Positions 54,834-62,389 of a stretch of 64,000 nucleotides of DNA are shown one piece after another. The translations under genes were made by a program, and so were the position numbers. How positions within the stretch are numbered: position 1 is the stretch's first letter; each line of letters starts with the position of its first letter. The DNA is from Limnohabitans sp. 15K (lineage in GTDB: Bacteria; Pseudomonadota; Gammaproteobacteria; Burkholderiales; Burkholderiaceae_C): positions 8,001-72,000 of the forward strand of contig NZ_NESM01000001.1 of assembly GCF_002778285.1 (NCBI RefSeq), given 5' to 3'. Under the pieces are notes generated by a model, which worked only from the letters and a program-made list of their open reading frames with translations, did no database searches and was not told where the DNA came from.

Positions 54834-55702
54834 GCGGCTTCTTTCAGTTTGTCGAGTGAGGTTTGCAAAGCGCTTTCGGGCATGCCGCTTTTCCAAGGCA
54901 GATCGACCGGGTAGCTGTTCACCAAGCAGTCGTCAGGCAGGCAGCTGATGGGGGTGAAATCGCGGTGCGCGATGTATTCGGGGCGCTTGTGGCGACGGAT
55001 GTGGTTCGACACGGCGCACAGGCTCAGGTAAACGCTCACGCGGTTCCAGGGCGAGAGGTTGCTGGCCGAAGCGTGCACCAGGCAGCTGTGGAACAAGATC
55101 ATCGAGCCCGCAGGGCCCGTGGGGCTGACGATGCCGCCTTCTTTGCCACCGGCTCGCTCAACCAGTTGGCTGATCAGGTCGTTGTCCACCGTCCACAGGG
55201 GGTAGCTGGTGGTGGAGAGGTCGTGTTTGGCCTCGACCACGCCTTTTTTGTGGCTGCCGGGGATGAACATCAGCGGCCCATTGAAGGGGTTCACGTCGTC
55301 CAGAAAAATGGCCACGTTCATGGCCCGCTCGGTGGGCATCAGATCGTCGTTCAGCCAAGTGCCGTAATCTTGGTGCCACTGCCACACATCGCCTTCAAAG
55401 GCCATCTTGCCGTTGATCTTGAATTGGTGCATGTACAGCTCTTCGCCAAACAGGTCTTGCACGGGCTCGATCATGCGGGGGTGGCGTGCCAGCTTGGCAA
55501 AGGGCTCGCTGTACATGTGGGCGGCAAAGTTGGTGCGCACGGCGTCGCTGCCTTTTTCGCGCACGTTGTAGGCCTCACGGCGGCTGTACAACTCGGGCAC
55601 CGCGTCGGTCAGATTTTTGGTTTCTTCGGGCGTGAAAAGTCCTGGGAAGAACAAATAACCGTCACGGTCAAATTGTTCGATTTGTTCGGGGGTCAGTTTC
55701 AT
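54830..55702 (-). CDS. Phytanoyl-CoA dioxygenase family protein
   Basis: A 290-residue Fe(II)/2-oxoglutarate oxygenase of the PhyH family. The HxD facial-triad half is WHQDYGTW, and the second His is in SCLVHASASNLS with a following Arg (WNRVSVYLS) for 2-oxoglutarate. Substrates of bacterial members range from lipids to small phosphonates and ectoine. The operon context (GntR upstream, oxidoreductase downstream, both overlapping by 4 nt) implies hydroxylation followed by oxidation of one small molecule. Confidence 0.88.
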   Translation of the reverse strand: MKLTPEQIEQFDRDGYLFFPGLFTPEETKNLTDAVPELYSRREAYNVREKGSDAVRTNFAAHMYSEPFAKLARHPRMIEPVQDLFGEELYMHQFKINGKMAFEGDVWQWHQDYGTWLNDDLMPTERAMNVAIFLDDVNPFNGPLMFIPGSHKKGVVEAKHDLSTTSYPLWTVDNDLISQLVERAGGKEGGIVSPTGPAGSMILFHSCLVHASASNLSPWNRVSVYLSLCAVSNHIRRHKRPEYIAHRDFTPISCLPDDCLVNSYPVDLPWKSGMPESALQTSLDKLKEAA

Positions 55703-56385
55703 GCTTGTGCTCCTGTTTTGAGGTGTTGAATTTGTTCGGAAAGTCGGGCTGTGAGTTGCACACTGGCCTCGTAGGCGTGTTGTTGCACCAGGCGCACGGC
55801 CAAGTTGGCATCACCAGCGGCAATGGCGTGCGCAATGGCTTCGTGTTCATCCCACACGGTTTGGCGTTGATGAGAAGACTGCAGCACGGCACCCATGACG
55901 CGCTTGAGGTGGTGCCAGTGCAAGTCGATGCTTTGCGCGATCAAAGGGTTGCCAGAGGCTTGGTAAATGGCGCGGTGAAAGGCCAGGTCGGCTTGGATCA
56001 TGGCCTGCACGTCGCGTGTTTGGTTGGCCTGACGGCCTCGGCTCATCACTGCCGGTTCGAGCTGAACTCGCCGTTCGGCAGCCAATCGCACAGCCAGTGC
56101 GTCCAGACTCCCGCGCACTTGGTAAACCTGCGCAATCCAGTTCACATCGAGTTGCGTGACCTGCACACCTCGACCAGGAGCGTCTTCGACAAAGCCGTCC
56201 TTTTTGAGCAAACGCAGGGCCTGCAACACCGGTTGGCGCGAAACGGCAAAGCGCTGCGCCAAGTCGTCTTGCGTCAATCGCTCTCCAGGCGCCAAGCTGC
56301 CCTCGCTGATGGCATCGAGCAAACGGGCATAGATCTGCTCAACGAGATCGGGTGCTGTGGTCAGTTGAAGGGGTGATGGGCTCAT
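55699..56385 (-). CDS. GntR-family transcriptional regulator (FCD/FadR-like subgroup)
   Basis: A 228-residue repressor. The winged helix is YARLLDAISEGSLAPGERLTQDDLAQRFAVSRQPVLQALRLLKKDGFV (about residues 18-66), and the all-helical FCD effector domain follows with DLAFHRAIYQASGNPLI and the metal-type histidines HWHHLK and DEHEAIAHAI. The ATG at 56385 is preferred to 56421. A palindrome lies 3-12 nt upstream, so it very probably represses its own operon until the substrate of the two downstream enzymes is present. Confidence 0.9.
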   Translation of the reverse strand: MSPSPLQLTTAPDLVEQIYARLLDAISEGSLAPGERLTQDDLAQRFAVSRQPVLQALRLLKKDGFVEDAPGRGVQVTQLDVNWIAQVYQVRGSLDALAVRLAAERRVQLEPAVMSRGRQANQTRDVQAMIQADLAFHRAIYQASGNPLIAQSIDLHWHHLKRVMGAVLQSSHQRQTVWDEHEAIAHAIAAGDANLAVRLVQQHAYEASVQLTARLSEQIQHLKTGAQA

Positions 56386-56387
56386 GT

Positions 56388-56397
56388 CTGTATACAG
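56388..56397. promoter_or_regulatory. Palindromic GntR-type operator
   Basis: CTGTATACAG is a perfect 10-bp palindrome directly upstream of the GntR start, with GAATACA continuing as a degenerate repeat. GTATAC-centred sites are usual for GntR-family regulators. Binding here would block the ribosome-binding region or promoter of the operon. Confidence 0.6.
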
Positions 56398-56499
56398 AAT
56401 ACAAACATTCAAAAGTGGCATGAATGGGTGTTTACCCTGGATCCTTCAAGCCCCTCACAAAGATCATTGACACCAGTGACACGCCCGCAACGGCCCCAA

Positions 56500-56517
56500 T
56501 GGGATAATCTGCCTCCT
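56500..56517 (+). promoter_or_regulatory. Extended -10 promoter of map, predicted leaderless
   Basis: TGGGATAATCTGCCTCCT precedes the ATG. The hexamer GATAAT is at 56503-56508, nine bases before the start, giving a leader of about 2 nt. The adjacent CCTCCT is the anti-Shine-Dalgarno sense, so no ribosome-binding site is present. Confidence 0.6.
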
Positions 56518-57345
56518 ATGACGATCACCCTCAAAACCGCCCAAGACATCGAAGGCATGCGCGTGGCTTGCCGCCTGGCCTCCGAAGTCCTCGACTTCAT
56601 CACCCCCTTTGTCAAACCGGGCGTCACCACCAACGAACTTGACAAACTGTGTCACGACTACATGGTCGACGTTCAGGGCTGCATCCCAGCCCCCTTGAAT
56701 TACGCACCGGGGGGTTACAAGCCCTACCCCAAATCGATCTGCACCTCGATCAACCACCAGGTCTGCCACGGCATCCCGAACGACAAACCGCTCAAAAAAG
56801 GCGACTCGGTCAACATCGACATCACCACCATCAAGGACGGTTGGCACGGTGACACCAGCCGCATGTTCCATGTCGGCGAAGCCTCGATTGCGTCCAAACG
56901 CCTGGCCGCCGTCACCTACGAAGCCATGTGGAAAGGCATTGAGCAGGTCAAACCCGGAGCCCACTTGGGTGACATCGGCCACGCCATTCAGAAATTTGCC
57001 GAAGGACTGGGCTTTTCGGTGGTGCGCGAGTTTTGTGGCCACGGCATTGGCCGGGTCTTTCACGAAGAGCCCCAAGTGCTGCATTACGGCAAACCCGGCA
57101 CACTCGTTGAGTTGGTCCCAGGCATGGTGTTCACCATCGAGCCCATGATCAATGCAGGCAAACGCGACATCAAGGAAATGGGCGATGGCTGGACCATCGT
57201 GACCAAAGACCATTCGCTTTCGGCCCAGTGGGAGCACACCGTGGTGGTGACCGAAACCGGCTACGAGGTCTTGACCTTGTCGGCGGGCAGTCCAGACATC
57301 CCGTCCTTCATTCAGCCCCTCAGCACCGACAAAGCCGCCGCCTGA
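56518..57345 (+). CDS. map: Type I methionine aminopeptidase
   Basis: 275 residues. The metal-binding set is complete: [11 protein letters not shown] (two Asp), [12 protein letters not shown] (His), FTIEPMIN (Glu) and QWEHTVVV (Glu), with substrate His in NHQVCHGIP. It removes N-terminal methionine from nascent proteins. The start [15 protein letters not shown] is typical. It lies one base before glnD and shares its transcript. Confidence 0.96.
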   Translation: MTITLKTAQDIEGMRVACRLASEVLDFITPFVKPGVTTNELDKLCHDYMVDVQGCIPAPLNYAPGGYKPYPKSICTSINHQVCHGIPNDKPLKKGDSVNIDITTIKDGWHGDTSRMFHVGEASIASKRLAAVTYEAMWKGIEQVKPGAHLGDIGHAIQKFAEGLGFSVVREFCGHGIGRVFHEEPQVLHYGKPGTLVELVPGMVFTIEPMINAGKRDIKEMGDGWTIVTKDHSLSAQWEHTVVVTETGYEVLTLSAGSPDIPSFIQPLSTDKAAA

Positions 57346-57346
57346 G

Positions 57347-60013
57347 ATGAACGCTCAGGCCCCATCTGCCCATCCAGCGGTTCATGTGCCCATGGCCGAC
57401 CTGGCCCAGCTGCGCGAGACTTACAAATACGACAAGGCCACGGTTTTGACCAACCTGGCCCAAAGCGGTGCGGTGGCAAGGGGCCTCAAGCAAACGCTAA
57501 GGCAACTGTCCATCCTGGCCGATGGTTTGCTGATCGAGCTATGGCACAACGCAGGTTTTGCGCCGGATGTGTGTTTGGTGGCCGTAGGGGGTTTCGGTCG
57601 CGCCGAGCTGTTTCCTTACTCTGACGTCGATGTGCTGGTGCTTTTGCCCGACGGCCAGTCGCCCGAAAACTCGCACGCGTTGCAGGCGCAGCTTGAACGC
57701 TTCATCGGCAGCTGCTGGGACACGGGTCTGGAAATCGGCTCCAGCGTCCGCACGTTGAGCGAATGCCTGTCCGAATCGGCCAAAGACATCACGGTGCAGA
57801 CTTCGCTGCTCGAGTCGCGGCGCGTCACGGGCAACACCCGCTTGTTCACCGAGTTTCAAAAGCAATACCAAGCGGCCATGGACCCGCAAGCATTTTTGGT
57901 GGCCAAGACGCTGGAAATGCGCCAGCGCCACACCAAATTTGAAGACACGCCTTATGCCTTGGAACCCAACTGCAAAGAATCGCCCGGCGGGCTTCGTGAC
58001 TTGCAGGTGATTTTGTGGGTGGCGCGCGCCGCAGGGCTCGGCCACAGCTGGGATGAGCTGGCCCGGAAAGGCCTGGCCACCCCTTTGGAAGCGCGGCAAA
58101 TCAAGCGCAATGAAGCCCTGCTGGGCCTGATTCGCGCACGTCTGCATTTGCAAGCCAAACGCCGCGAAGACCGTTTGGTGTTCGACCTTCAAACCAATGT
58201 GGCCGAGTCGTTCGGCTATGCGTCTGACGTGACACCTGAAGGCCGCTTGGCCCTGCGTGCCAGCGAAAAGCTGATGCGCCAATACTATTGGGCGGCCAAA
58301 GCGGTCACGCAGCTGAATCAAATTTTGCTGCTCAACATCGAAGACCGCATGCAAGCCGATCGTGGCGAGTCGGTCAGCGATTTCCGTCCTCTGAACGAAC
58401 GGTTTTTTGAGAAAGCCGGTCTGATCGAAGTGGCCAGCGACGACCTGTACCAAAAGCACCCGCACGCCATCCTTGAAACCTTTTTGCTGTACCAGGCCAC
58501 GCCCGGCGTGAAGGGCTTTTCGGCGCGAACCCTCAGGGCACTTTACAACGTGCGGGCCATCATGAACGGGCGCTTTCGGGCCGACCCGGTCAACCGCCAA
58601 ACCTTTTTGCAAATCTTGCAGCAGCCCCAAGGCATCACACACGCCCTGCGTTTGATGAACGAAACCTCGGTGCTGGGGCGCTACCTGTGGGTTTTCCGGC
58701 GCATCGTGGGCCAGATGCAGCACGACCTGTTTCACGCCTACACGGTCGACCAGCACATCTTGATGGTCCTGCGCAATGTGCGGCGCTTTTTCATGGCCGA
58801 GCACACACACGAGTACCCGTTTTGCTCGCAGTTGGCGAGTGGTTGGGACAAGCCTTGGATCTTGTACACCTCGGCCCTGTTCCATGACATTGCCAAAGGT
58901 CGTGGCGGTGACCACTCCAAACTCGGCATCGCCGAAGTGCGCACCTTTTGCCGGCAACACGGCGTGGACAAGAGCGATGCCCAATTGATCGAATTTTTGG
59001 TGGGCGAACACCTGACCATGAGCCATGTGGCCCAAAAAGAAGACCTGAGCGATCCGGAAGTCATTGCACGTTTTGCCCTGCGCGTGGGGGATGAACGCCG
59101 CCTGACAGCGCTGTACTTGTTGACCGTGGCCGACATCCGTGGCACCAGCCCCAAAGTGTGGAACGCCTGGAAAGGCAAACTGCTGGAAGATCTGTACAAA
59201 TCCACCTTGCGCGTGCTGGGTGGCCGTGCGCCCGACGCCAACGCCGAGGTGGAAGCCCGAAAGCGCGATGCCCTGATCGAACTGGCACGCCACAGCGAAC
59301 CCTATGAGGGCCAAAAAGCCCTGTGGGACACGCTGGACGTGAGCTACTTCATGCGCAACGACGCATCGGACATCGCGTGGCATGCGCGCCAGTTGTCGCG
59401 GCATGTGGCCAAGCCCGCCGAAGGCGCACCCAAACCCATCGTGCGAGCGCGCATTTCACCCGTGGGTGAAGGCCTGCAAGTGCTGGTCTTCACGCCCGAC
59501 CAACCCGATTTGTTTGCCCGCATTTGCGGTCACTTTGACCAATCGGGCTTCAGCATCCAAGACGCCAAGATCCACACCACCCGCACGGGCTGGGCGCTGG
59601 ACACCTTCCAGATCGTCACACACATGTTGCCTGAGCATTACCGTGAGCTGCTCAGCATGGTCGAGTCGGGACTGACGCAAACCCTGGAAAAGCAAGGCCC
59701 CCTGCCCCCGGCTACCCGAGGCCGGGTGTCACGCCGCGTGAAAAGCTTCCCGATCACCCCCCGAGTGAGCTTGGAGCCCGACGACAAAGCCCAAAACTGG
59801 TTGCTCACCATCTCGGCCAGCGACCGCATTGGCCTGCTCTACAGCATCGCCAGTGTCTTGGCTCACCACGGCCTTCATTTGCGACTGGCCAAAATCAGCA
59901 CCTTGGGTGAACGCGTGGAAGACAGCTTCTTGATCAGCGGTGCCGAGCTGCAGCAAAACAAAGCGCAAATCGAAATCGAGACGGAGTTGCTGGCGGCGCT
60001 GCAGGCGGGGTGA
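57347..60013 (+). CDS. glnD: Bifunctional uridylyltransferase/uridylyl-removing enzyme GlnD
   Basis: 888 residues. The nucleotidyltransferase motif is [20 protein letters not shown], the HD hydrolase domain has [18 protein letters not shown], and two C-terminal ACT domains start near [20 protein letters not shown] and [20 protein letters not shown]. It adds and removes UMP from PII proteins to signal nitrogen status. It follows map directly; convergent with the zeta-like gene. Confidence 0.97.
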   Translation: MNAQAPSAHPAVHVPMADLAQLRETYKYDKATVLTNLAQSGAVARGLKQTLRQLSILADGLLIELWHNAGFAPDVCLVAVGGFGRAELFPYSDVDVLVLLPDGQSPENSHALQAQLERFIGSCWDTGLEIGSSVRTLSECLSESAKDITVQTSLLESRRVTGNTRLFTEFQKQYQAAMDPQAFLVAKTLEMRQRHTKFEDTPYALEPNCKESPGGLRDLQVILWVARAAGLGHSWDELARKGLATPLEARQIKRNEALLGLIRARLHLQAKRREDRLVFDLQTNVAESFGYASDVTPEGRLALRASEKLMRQYYWAAKAVTQLNQILLLNIEDRMQADRGESVSDFRPLNERFFEKAGLIEVASDDLYQKHPHAILETFLLYQATPGVKGFSARTLRALYNVRAIMNGRFRADPVNRQTFLQILQQPQGITHALRLMNETSVLGRYLWVFRRIVGQMQHDLFHAYTVDQHILMVLRNVRRFFMAEHTHEYPFCSQLASGWDKPWILYTSALFHDIAKGRGGDHSKLGIAEVRTFCRQHGVDKSDAQLIEFLVGEHLTMSHVAQKEDLSDPEVIARFALRVGDERRLTALYLLTVADIRGTSPKVWNAWKGKLLEDLYKSTLRVLGGRAPDANAEVEARKRDALIELARHSEPYEGQKALWDTLDVSYFMRNDASDIAWHARQLSRHVAKPAEGAPKPIVRARISPVGEGLQVLVFTPDQPDLFARICGHFDQSGFSIQDAKIHTTRTGWALDTFQIVTHMLPEHYRELLSMVESGLTQTLEKQGPLPPATRGRVSRRVKSFPITPRVSLEPDDKAQNWLLTISASDRIGLLYSIASVLAHHGLHLRLAKISTLGERVEDSFLISGAELQQNKAQIEIETELLAALQAG

Positions 60014-60043
60014 TAACCAGTAACCCTCACCGAGCCCATGCTT

Positions 60044-60679
60044 TCAACTGTCGACGGGTTGGATTTTTTTGACCCAAGCCGGTGGCCGCGCTACCTGCCA
60101 ATGCCACACCCCATGACGCCAACGGGCCACCAACTTGGGTCCAGAAATGCCGTGTCGGCCCACGCCTGAGGTGTCGTACATCAAAGCCAAATCGGCCAAG
60201 GGGATCGCGTCCTGCAAATTCTGCAAAGTCCGTGGATAACGCGCCAAAATGCGCTCAGACGGCACATCGTGGCCGCCCTCGGCCACACGCTGCGCAACTC
60301 GGCCCAGCAACTGACGCGGGTCATTCACACATACCACCAACAGCACCACGGCAAAACCCGCCGCTCGCGCATCCCGCATCAAAGCCAATTTGGACGGGTG
60401 CGAAAACACCGTCTCGCTCACAAACGACTGGCCCTGCGCCAGACAAGCTGCGCGACGCGCATCGGCCCAAGCCCGGGCTTGGGCCGAACGCAGTTCGGGA
60501 TCGGTGATGTGCTGCAGGGCATGGGCTTCGTGCAGGTCCGCATTCACAAATTCCGCATCAGACGGCAACAAGCCCGAAGCAAGCGCTGAGCGGTACAAAG
60601 TCGATTTGCCAGCCCCATTGGGGCCAGCGAGCAAAAAGAAAACGGGTTTCAAAAACGGCAATCGCTCAGGCGGCGACAC
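60044..60679 (-). CDS. Zeta toxin-like P-loop kinase
   Basis: A 211-residue ATPase: Walker A GPNGAGKST (19-27), FVNADLHEA as the substrate-sensing loop, FVSETVFSHPSKLALM with the conserved Glu and Ser, and an arginine-rich lid (GRVAQRVAEGGHDVPSERILARYPRTLQNL). These match zeta/PezT-like UDP-N-acetylglucosamine kinases, whose product blocks cell-wall synthesis. The gene lies 15 nt downstream of a ParD-like antitoxin gene and is probably its toxin partner. Confidence 0.82.
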   Translation of the reverse strand: MSPPERLPFLKPVFFLLAGPNGAGKSTLYRSALASGLLPSDAEFVNADLHEAHALQHITDPELRSAQARAWADARRAACLAQGQSFVSETVFSHPSKLALMRDARAAGFAVVLLVVCVNDPRQLLGRVAQRVAEGGHDVPSERILARYPRTLQNLQDAIPLADLALMYDTSGVGRHGISGPKLVARWRHGVWHWQVARPPAWVKKIQPVDS

Positions 60680-60693
60680 TCACGCGGCATGAC

Positions 60694-61035
60694 TCAGGCG
60701 GCCTTCACCACCTGACGGCGATTACTCTGCACGGTCTGGCGCACGGCCTGGGCCAGACGGCCGGAGCTCTCGGCGGTCAAAAAGTCTGCTTCCAGAGCGT
60801 CCAGCGGGTCGGCATCCGCAGGGGCGGCCTGGCGGACATCGTAGAGCGCGATGGCCTCGCGCGCCTCAGTGACCGTCAAGCCCGAAGCCTCGGCAATACG
60901 GCCCAAAGTTGCCCAATATTCGATCTGCCCGGCTACCGAACGGCGCATGGGCGATGCCGCATCACGGGCTTGACTGACCAAACCTGAAGACAACTTGACG
61001 GATGAGAACGAAGACGAAGACGACGATGCGGACAT
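60694..61035 (-). CDS. ParD-like antitoxin
   Basis: 113 residues. MRRSVAGQIEYWATLGRIAEASG is the hallmark of the ParD-like antitoxin family (RSVAGQIEYW), preceded by a Ser-rich N-terminus and VKLSSGLV. The C-terminal half, rich in Ala, should bind the toxin. The ATG at 61035 has AGGAGA seven bases upstream; the longer frame to 61095 was rejected. ParD-type antitoxins are usually paired with ParE, so pairing with a zeta-like kinase is unusual. Confidence is for the family, not the partnership. Confidence 0.8.
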   Translation of the reverse strand: MSASSSSSSFSSVKLSSGLVSQARDAASPMRRSVAGQIEYWATLGRIAEASGLTVTEAREAIALYDVRQAAPADADPLDALEADFLTAESSGRLAQAVRQTVQSNRRQVVKAA

Positions 61036-61258
61036 GAGACTCTCCTTTTGGCGCATTTTGCGCCACAAAATCCAAAACGGGCAAGCATCGCTCAAAAACC
61101 ATTACGGAGACAGTGAAAAGAAGCATCCACACCACCCGTGCCCAAGCCTGTGGATAAGCCCTAGGACAACTGCGCCAAGGCGCATGCCGACTGGGTTGCC
61201 GCCATGCGCTCAAAAAATGAGCAGCACATCTACGGACTGTCGATTAAAGAATCATCAT
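61036..61258. other. Region between ParD-like gene and accessory ORFs
   Basis: About 223 nt with no convincing gene. It should contain the toxin-antitoxin promoter. A GCGCC/GGCGC stem occurs near 61180. One exact DnaA-box-like 9-mer lies at 61149-61157 but is isolated. Base composition becomes AT-rich from about 61215 onward. Confidence 0.45.
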
Positions 61259-61513
61259 ATGGCTGCAGGGGAAATATTGGATGGACAAGCCCAAGGACCG
61301 CCATATTTGAGAACTATAGAATTTAAATTTACGCTTGCGGAATTGTTCGAAATTTTTATACCTGAGTGTTTGAGCAGATGTGGGCCTGCAAGCCAGACTA
61401 TGAGCCAGATTCAGGAGGAAATCGTGTCGAGAATATTCCGCAACATCCAACTTATTCCGCAAGGTTTGCGGAATACATTAAGTTGGACCTTCACGCTGAA
61501 GGGAGTTTCATGA
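61259..61513 (+). CDS. Possible small protein coupled to the Mrr-like gene
   Basis: An 84-codon frame from ATG at 61259. The product is MAAGEILDG ... LKGVS with a hydrophobic-aromatic stretch FKFTLAELFEIFIPE. I do not recognise it. The reasons to list it are its ATGA overlap with the Mrr-like start and its AT-rich composition shared with that gene. There is no clear ribosome-binding site and the frame runs through a strong inverted repeat, so it may be spurious. Confidence 0.28.
   Translation: MAAGEILDGQAQGPPYLRTIEFKFTLAELFEIFIPECLSRCGPASQTMSQIQEEIVSRIFRNIQLIPQGLRNTLSWTFTLKGVS
61335..61490. repeat. Four ATTCCGCAA/TTGCGGAAT copies and an inverted repeat before the Mrr-like gene
   Basis: The 9-mer occurs at 61335-61343 (TTGCGGAAT), 61435-61443 and 61454-61462 (ATTCCGCAA) and 61466-61474 (TTGCGGAAT). 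The last two copies, only 3 nt apart, form a hairpin whose arms extend as CCAACTTA and TAAGTTGG with a 5-nt bulge. The region lies 20-175 nt before the Mrr-like ATG. Confidence 0.65.
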
Positions 61514-62130
61514 TCACCGATTGGAAGCAAGTCTCCCCGGCGTTGTTCGAAAAGCTCTGTGCTGCCGTTCTTCAGAAAACAGGTTTCACGAATATCAAAT
61601 GGTATGGTGAGGCGGGGAGCGACAAAGGTCGGGACATCATCGCTGAAAGATTAGACACACCTGTTCCAGGCATACAACGCTACGAAGGATGGATGGTTCA
61701 GTGCAAGCGATATACAAAATCCTCGCTATCAAAGTCAGAGCTAAAGGAATTGTTAGATGCGGCTCTGGAACACAAGATCGATTCACTTCTGATAATTGTC
61801 ACATCAACAGTCTCAGCGAATTTGCGAGACTGGTTGACTACAGCATCTGAGACATACCCTTTTAAGGAGTACATATGGGAAGAATTGGACTTCCGGCGCC
61901 AGGTTAATGCTCACAAGCTTGAGTTGCTAGAGTCAATACCAGAGCTTGCGGGTGGAAAAGAACCGTTGTGGATGTATCCAAGGAACCACAATGAAATTCG
62001 TCTTGCATGCAACGAATTTGATGAGGTTGAAATTGTGGTGACTAACGTTGATAACGTTGAGGCCGCAAAGGCGAAAGCTACGGAGTTTTTGAAACATTTA
62101 GAGGCGAATGGCTTCGAGTGGTGGGACTAA
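61510..62130 (+). CDS. Mrr-like restriction endonuclease-fold protein
   Basis: A 206-residue PD-(D/E)xK nuclease-like protein. PALFEKLCAAVLQKTGF is the first helix of the Mrr_cat domain, GSDKGRDIIAE supplies the Asp (residue 42) and WMVQCKRYTKSSL the Q-x-K (64-66) variant common in this family. IDSLLIIVTST follows. The C-terminal 80 residues are not recognised. GGGAG lies four bases before the ATG. Its low GC and neighbourhood with a toxin-antitoxin pair indicate acquisition by transfer and a probable defence function. Confidence 0.78.
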   Translation: MITDWKQVSPALFEKLCAAVLQKTGFTNIKWYGEAGSDKGRDIIAERLDTPVPGIQRYEGWMVQCKRYTKSSLSKSELKELLDAALEHKIDSLLIIVTSTVSANLRDWLTTASETYPFKEYIWEELDFRRQVNAHKLELLESIPELAGGKEPLWMYPRNHNEIRLACNEFDEVEIVVTNVDNVEAAKAKATEFLKHLEANGFEWWD

Positions 62131-62154
62131 GGGCCAACCCAGCAATCAACCAGA

Positions 62155-62187
62155 CCTGCGCGAGAAGCCGCGCAGGCAGATTATTTT
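62155..62187 (+). terminator. Probable terminator of the Mrr-like gene
   Basis: CCTGCGCG (62155-62162) and CGCGCAGG (62169-62176) form a perfect 8-bp stem with a 6-nt loop. A T-rich stretch ending in six T begins a few bases later, 25 nt after the stop codon. Confidence 0.6.
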
Positions 62188-62213
62188 TTCGTTACTCCCC
62201 ACAAAGATACCCA

Positions 62214-62363
62214 TTGTCAAAATCGACGTCATCGATCAAGTTAAAAATTATCCTGATCTTTGGCGGTGGTGCTATATCCGTATTTCTTATATGGCTGACG
62301 AGATCGCCGCTCTTCTTGCTAACGCCCTGTGCAATTGCACTGGCCGGAGCTATATGGCACTGA
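62214..62363 (+). CDS. Possible small two-helix membrane protein
   Basis: A 49-codon frame beginning at TTG 62214 encodes LSKSTSSIK followed by two hydrophobic segments, IILIFGGGAISVFLIWL and FLLTPCAIALAGAI, separated by TRSP. The pattern suits a small inner-membrane protein. There is no ATG and only a weak AAAGA upstream, and a second overlapping frame exists, so support is thin. Confidence 0.25.
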   Translation: MSKSTSSIKLKIILIFGGGAISVFLIWLTRSPLFLLTPCAIALAGAIWH

Positions 62364-62389
62364 CAACCAATCAGTACGCCATTTAAAAC

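Noticed and set aside
61149..61157. Perfect DnaA-box 9-mer (TGTGGATAA)
   Set aside because: A single isolated copy; about one such match per 128 kb is expected by chance on two strands, and there is no cluster, dnaA/dnaN gene or AT-rich unwinding element to suggest an origin.
62131..62190. Integron attC-like site after the Mrr-like gene
   Set aside because: The GGCCAAC start and the hairpin suggested an attC, but the RYYYAAC/GTTRRRY core sites do not match and the arms do not pair beyond the 8-bp stem. A terminator explains the structure better.
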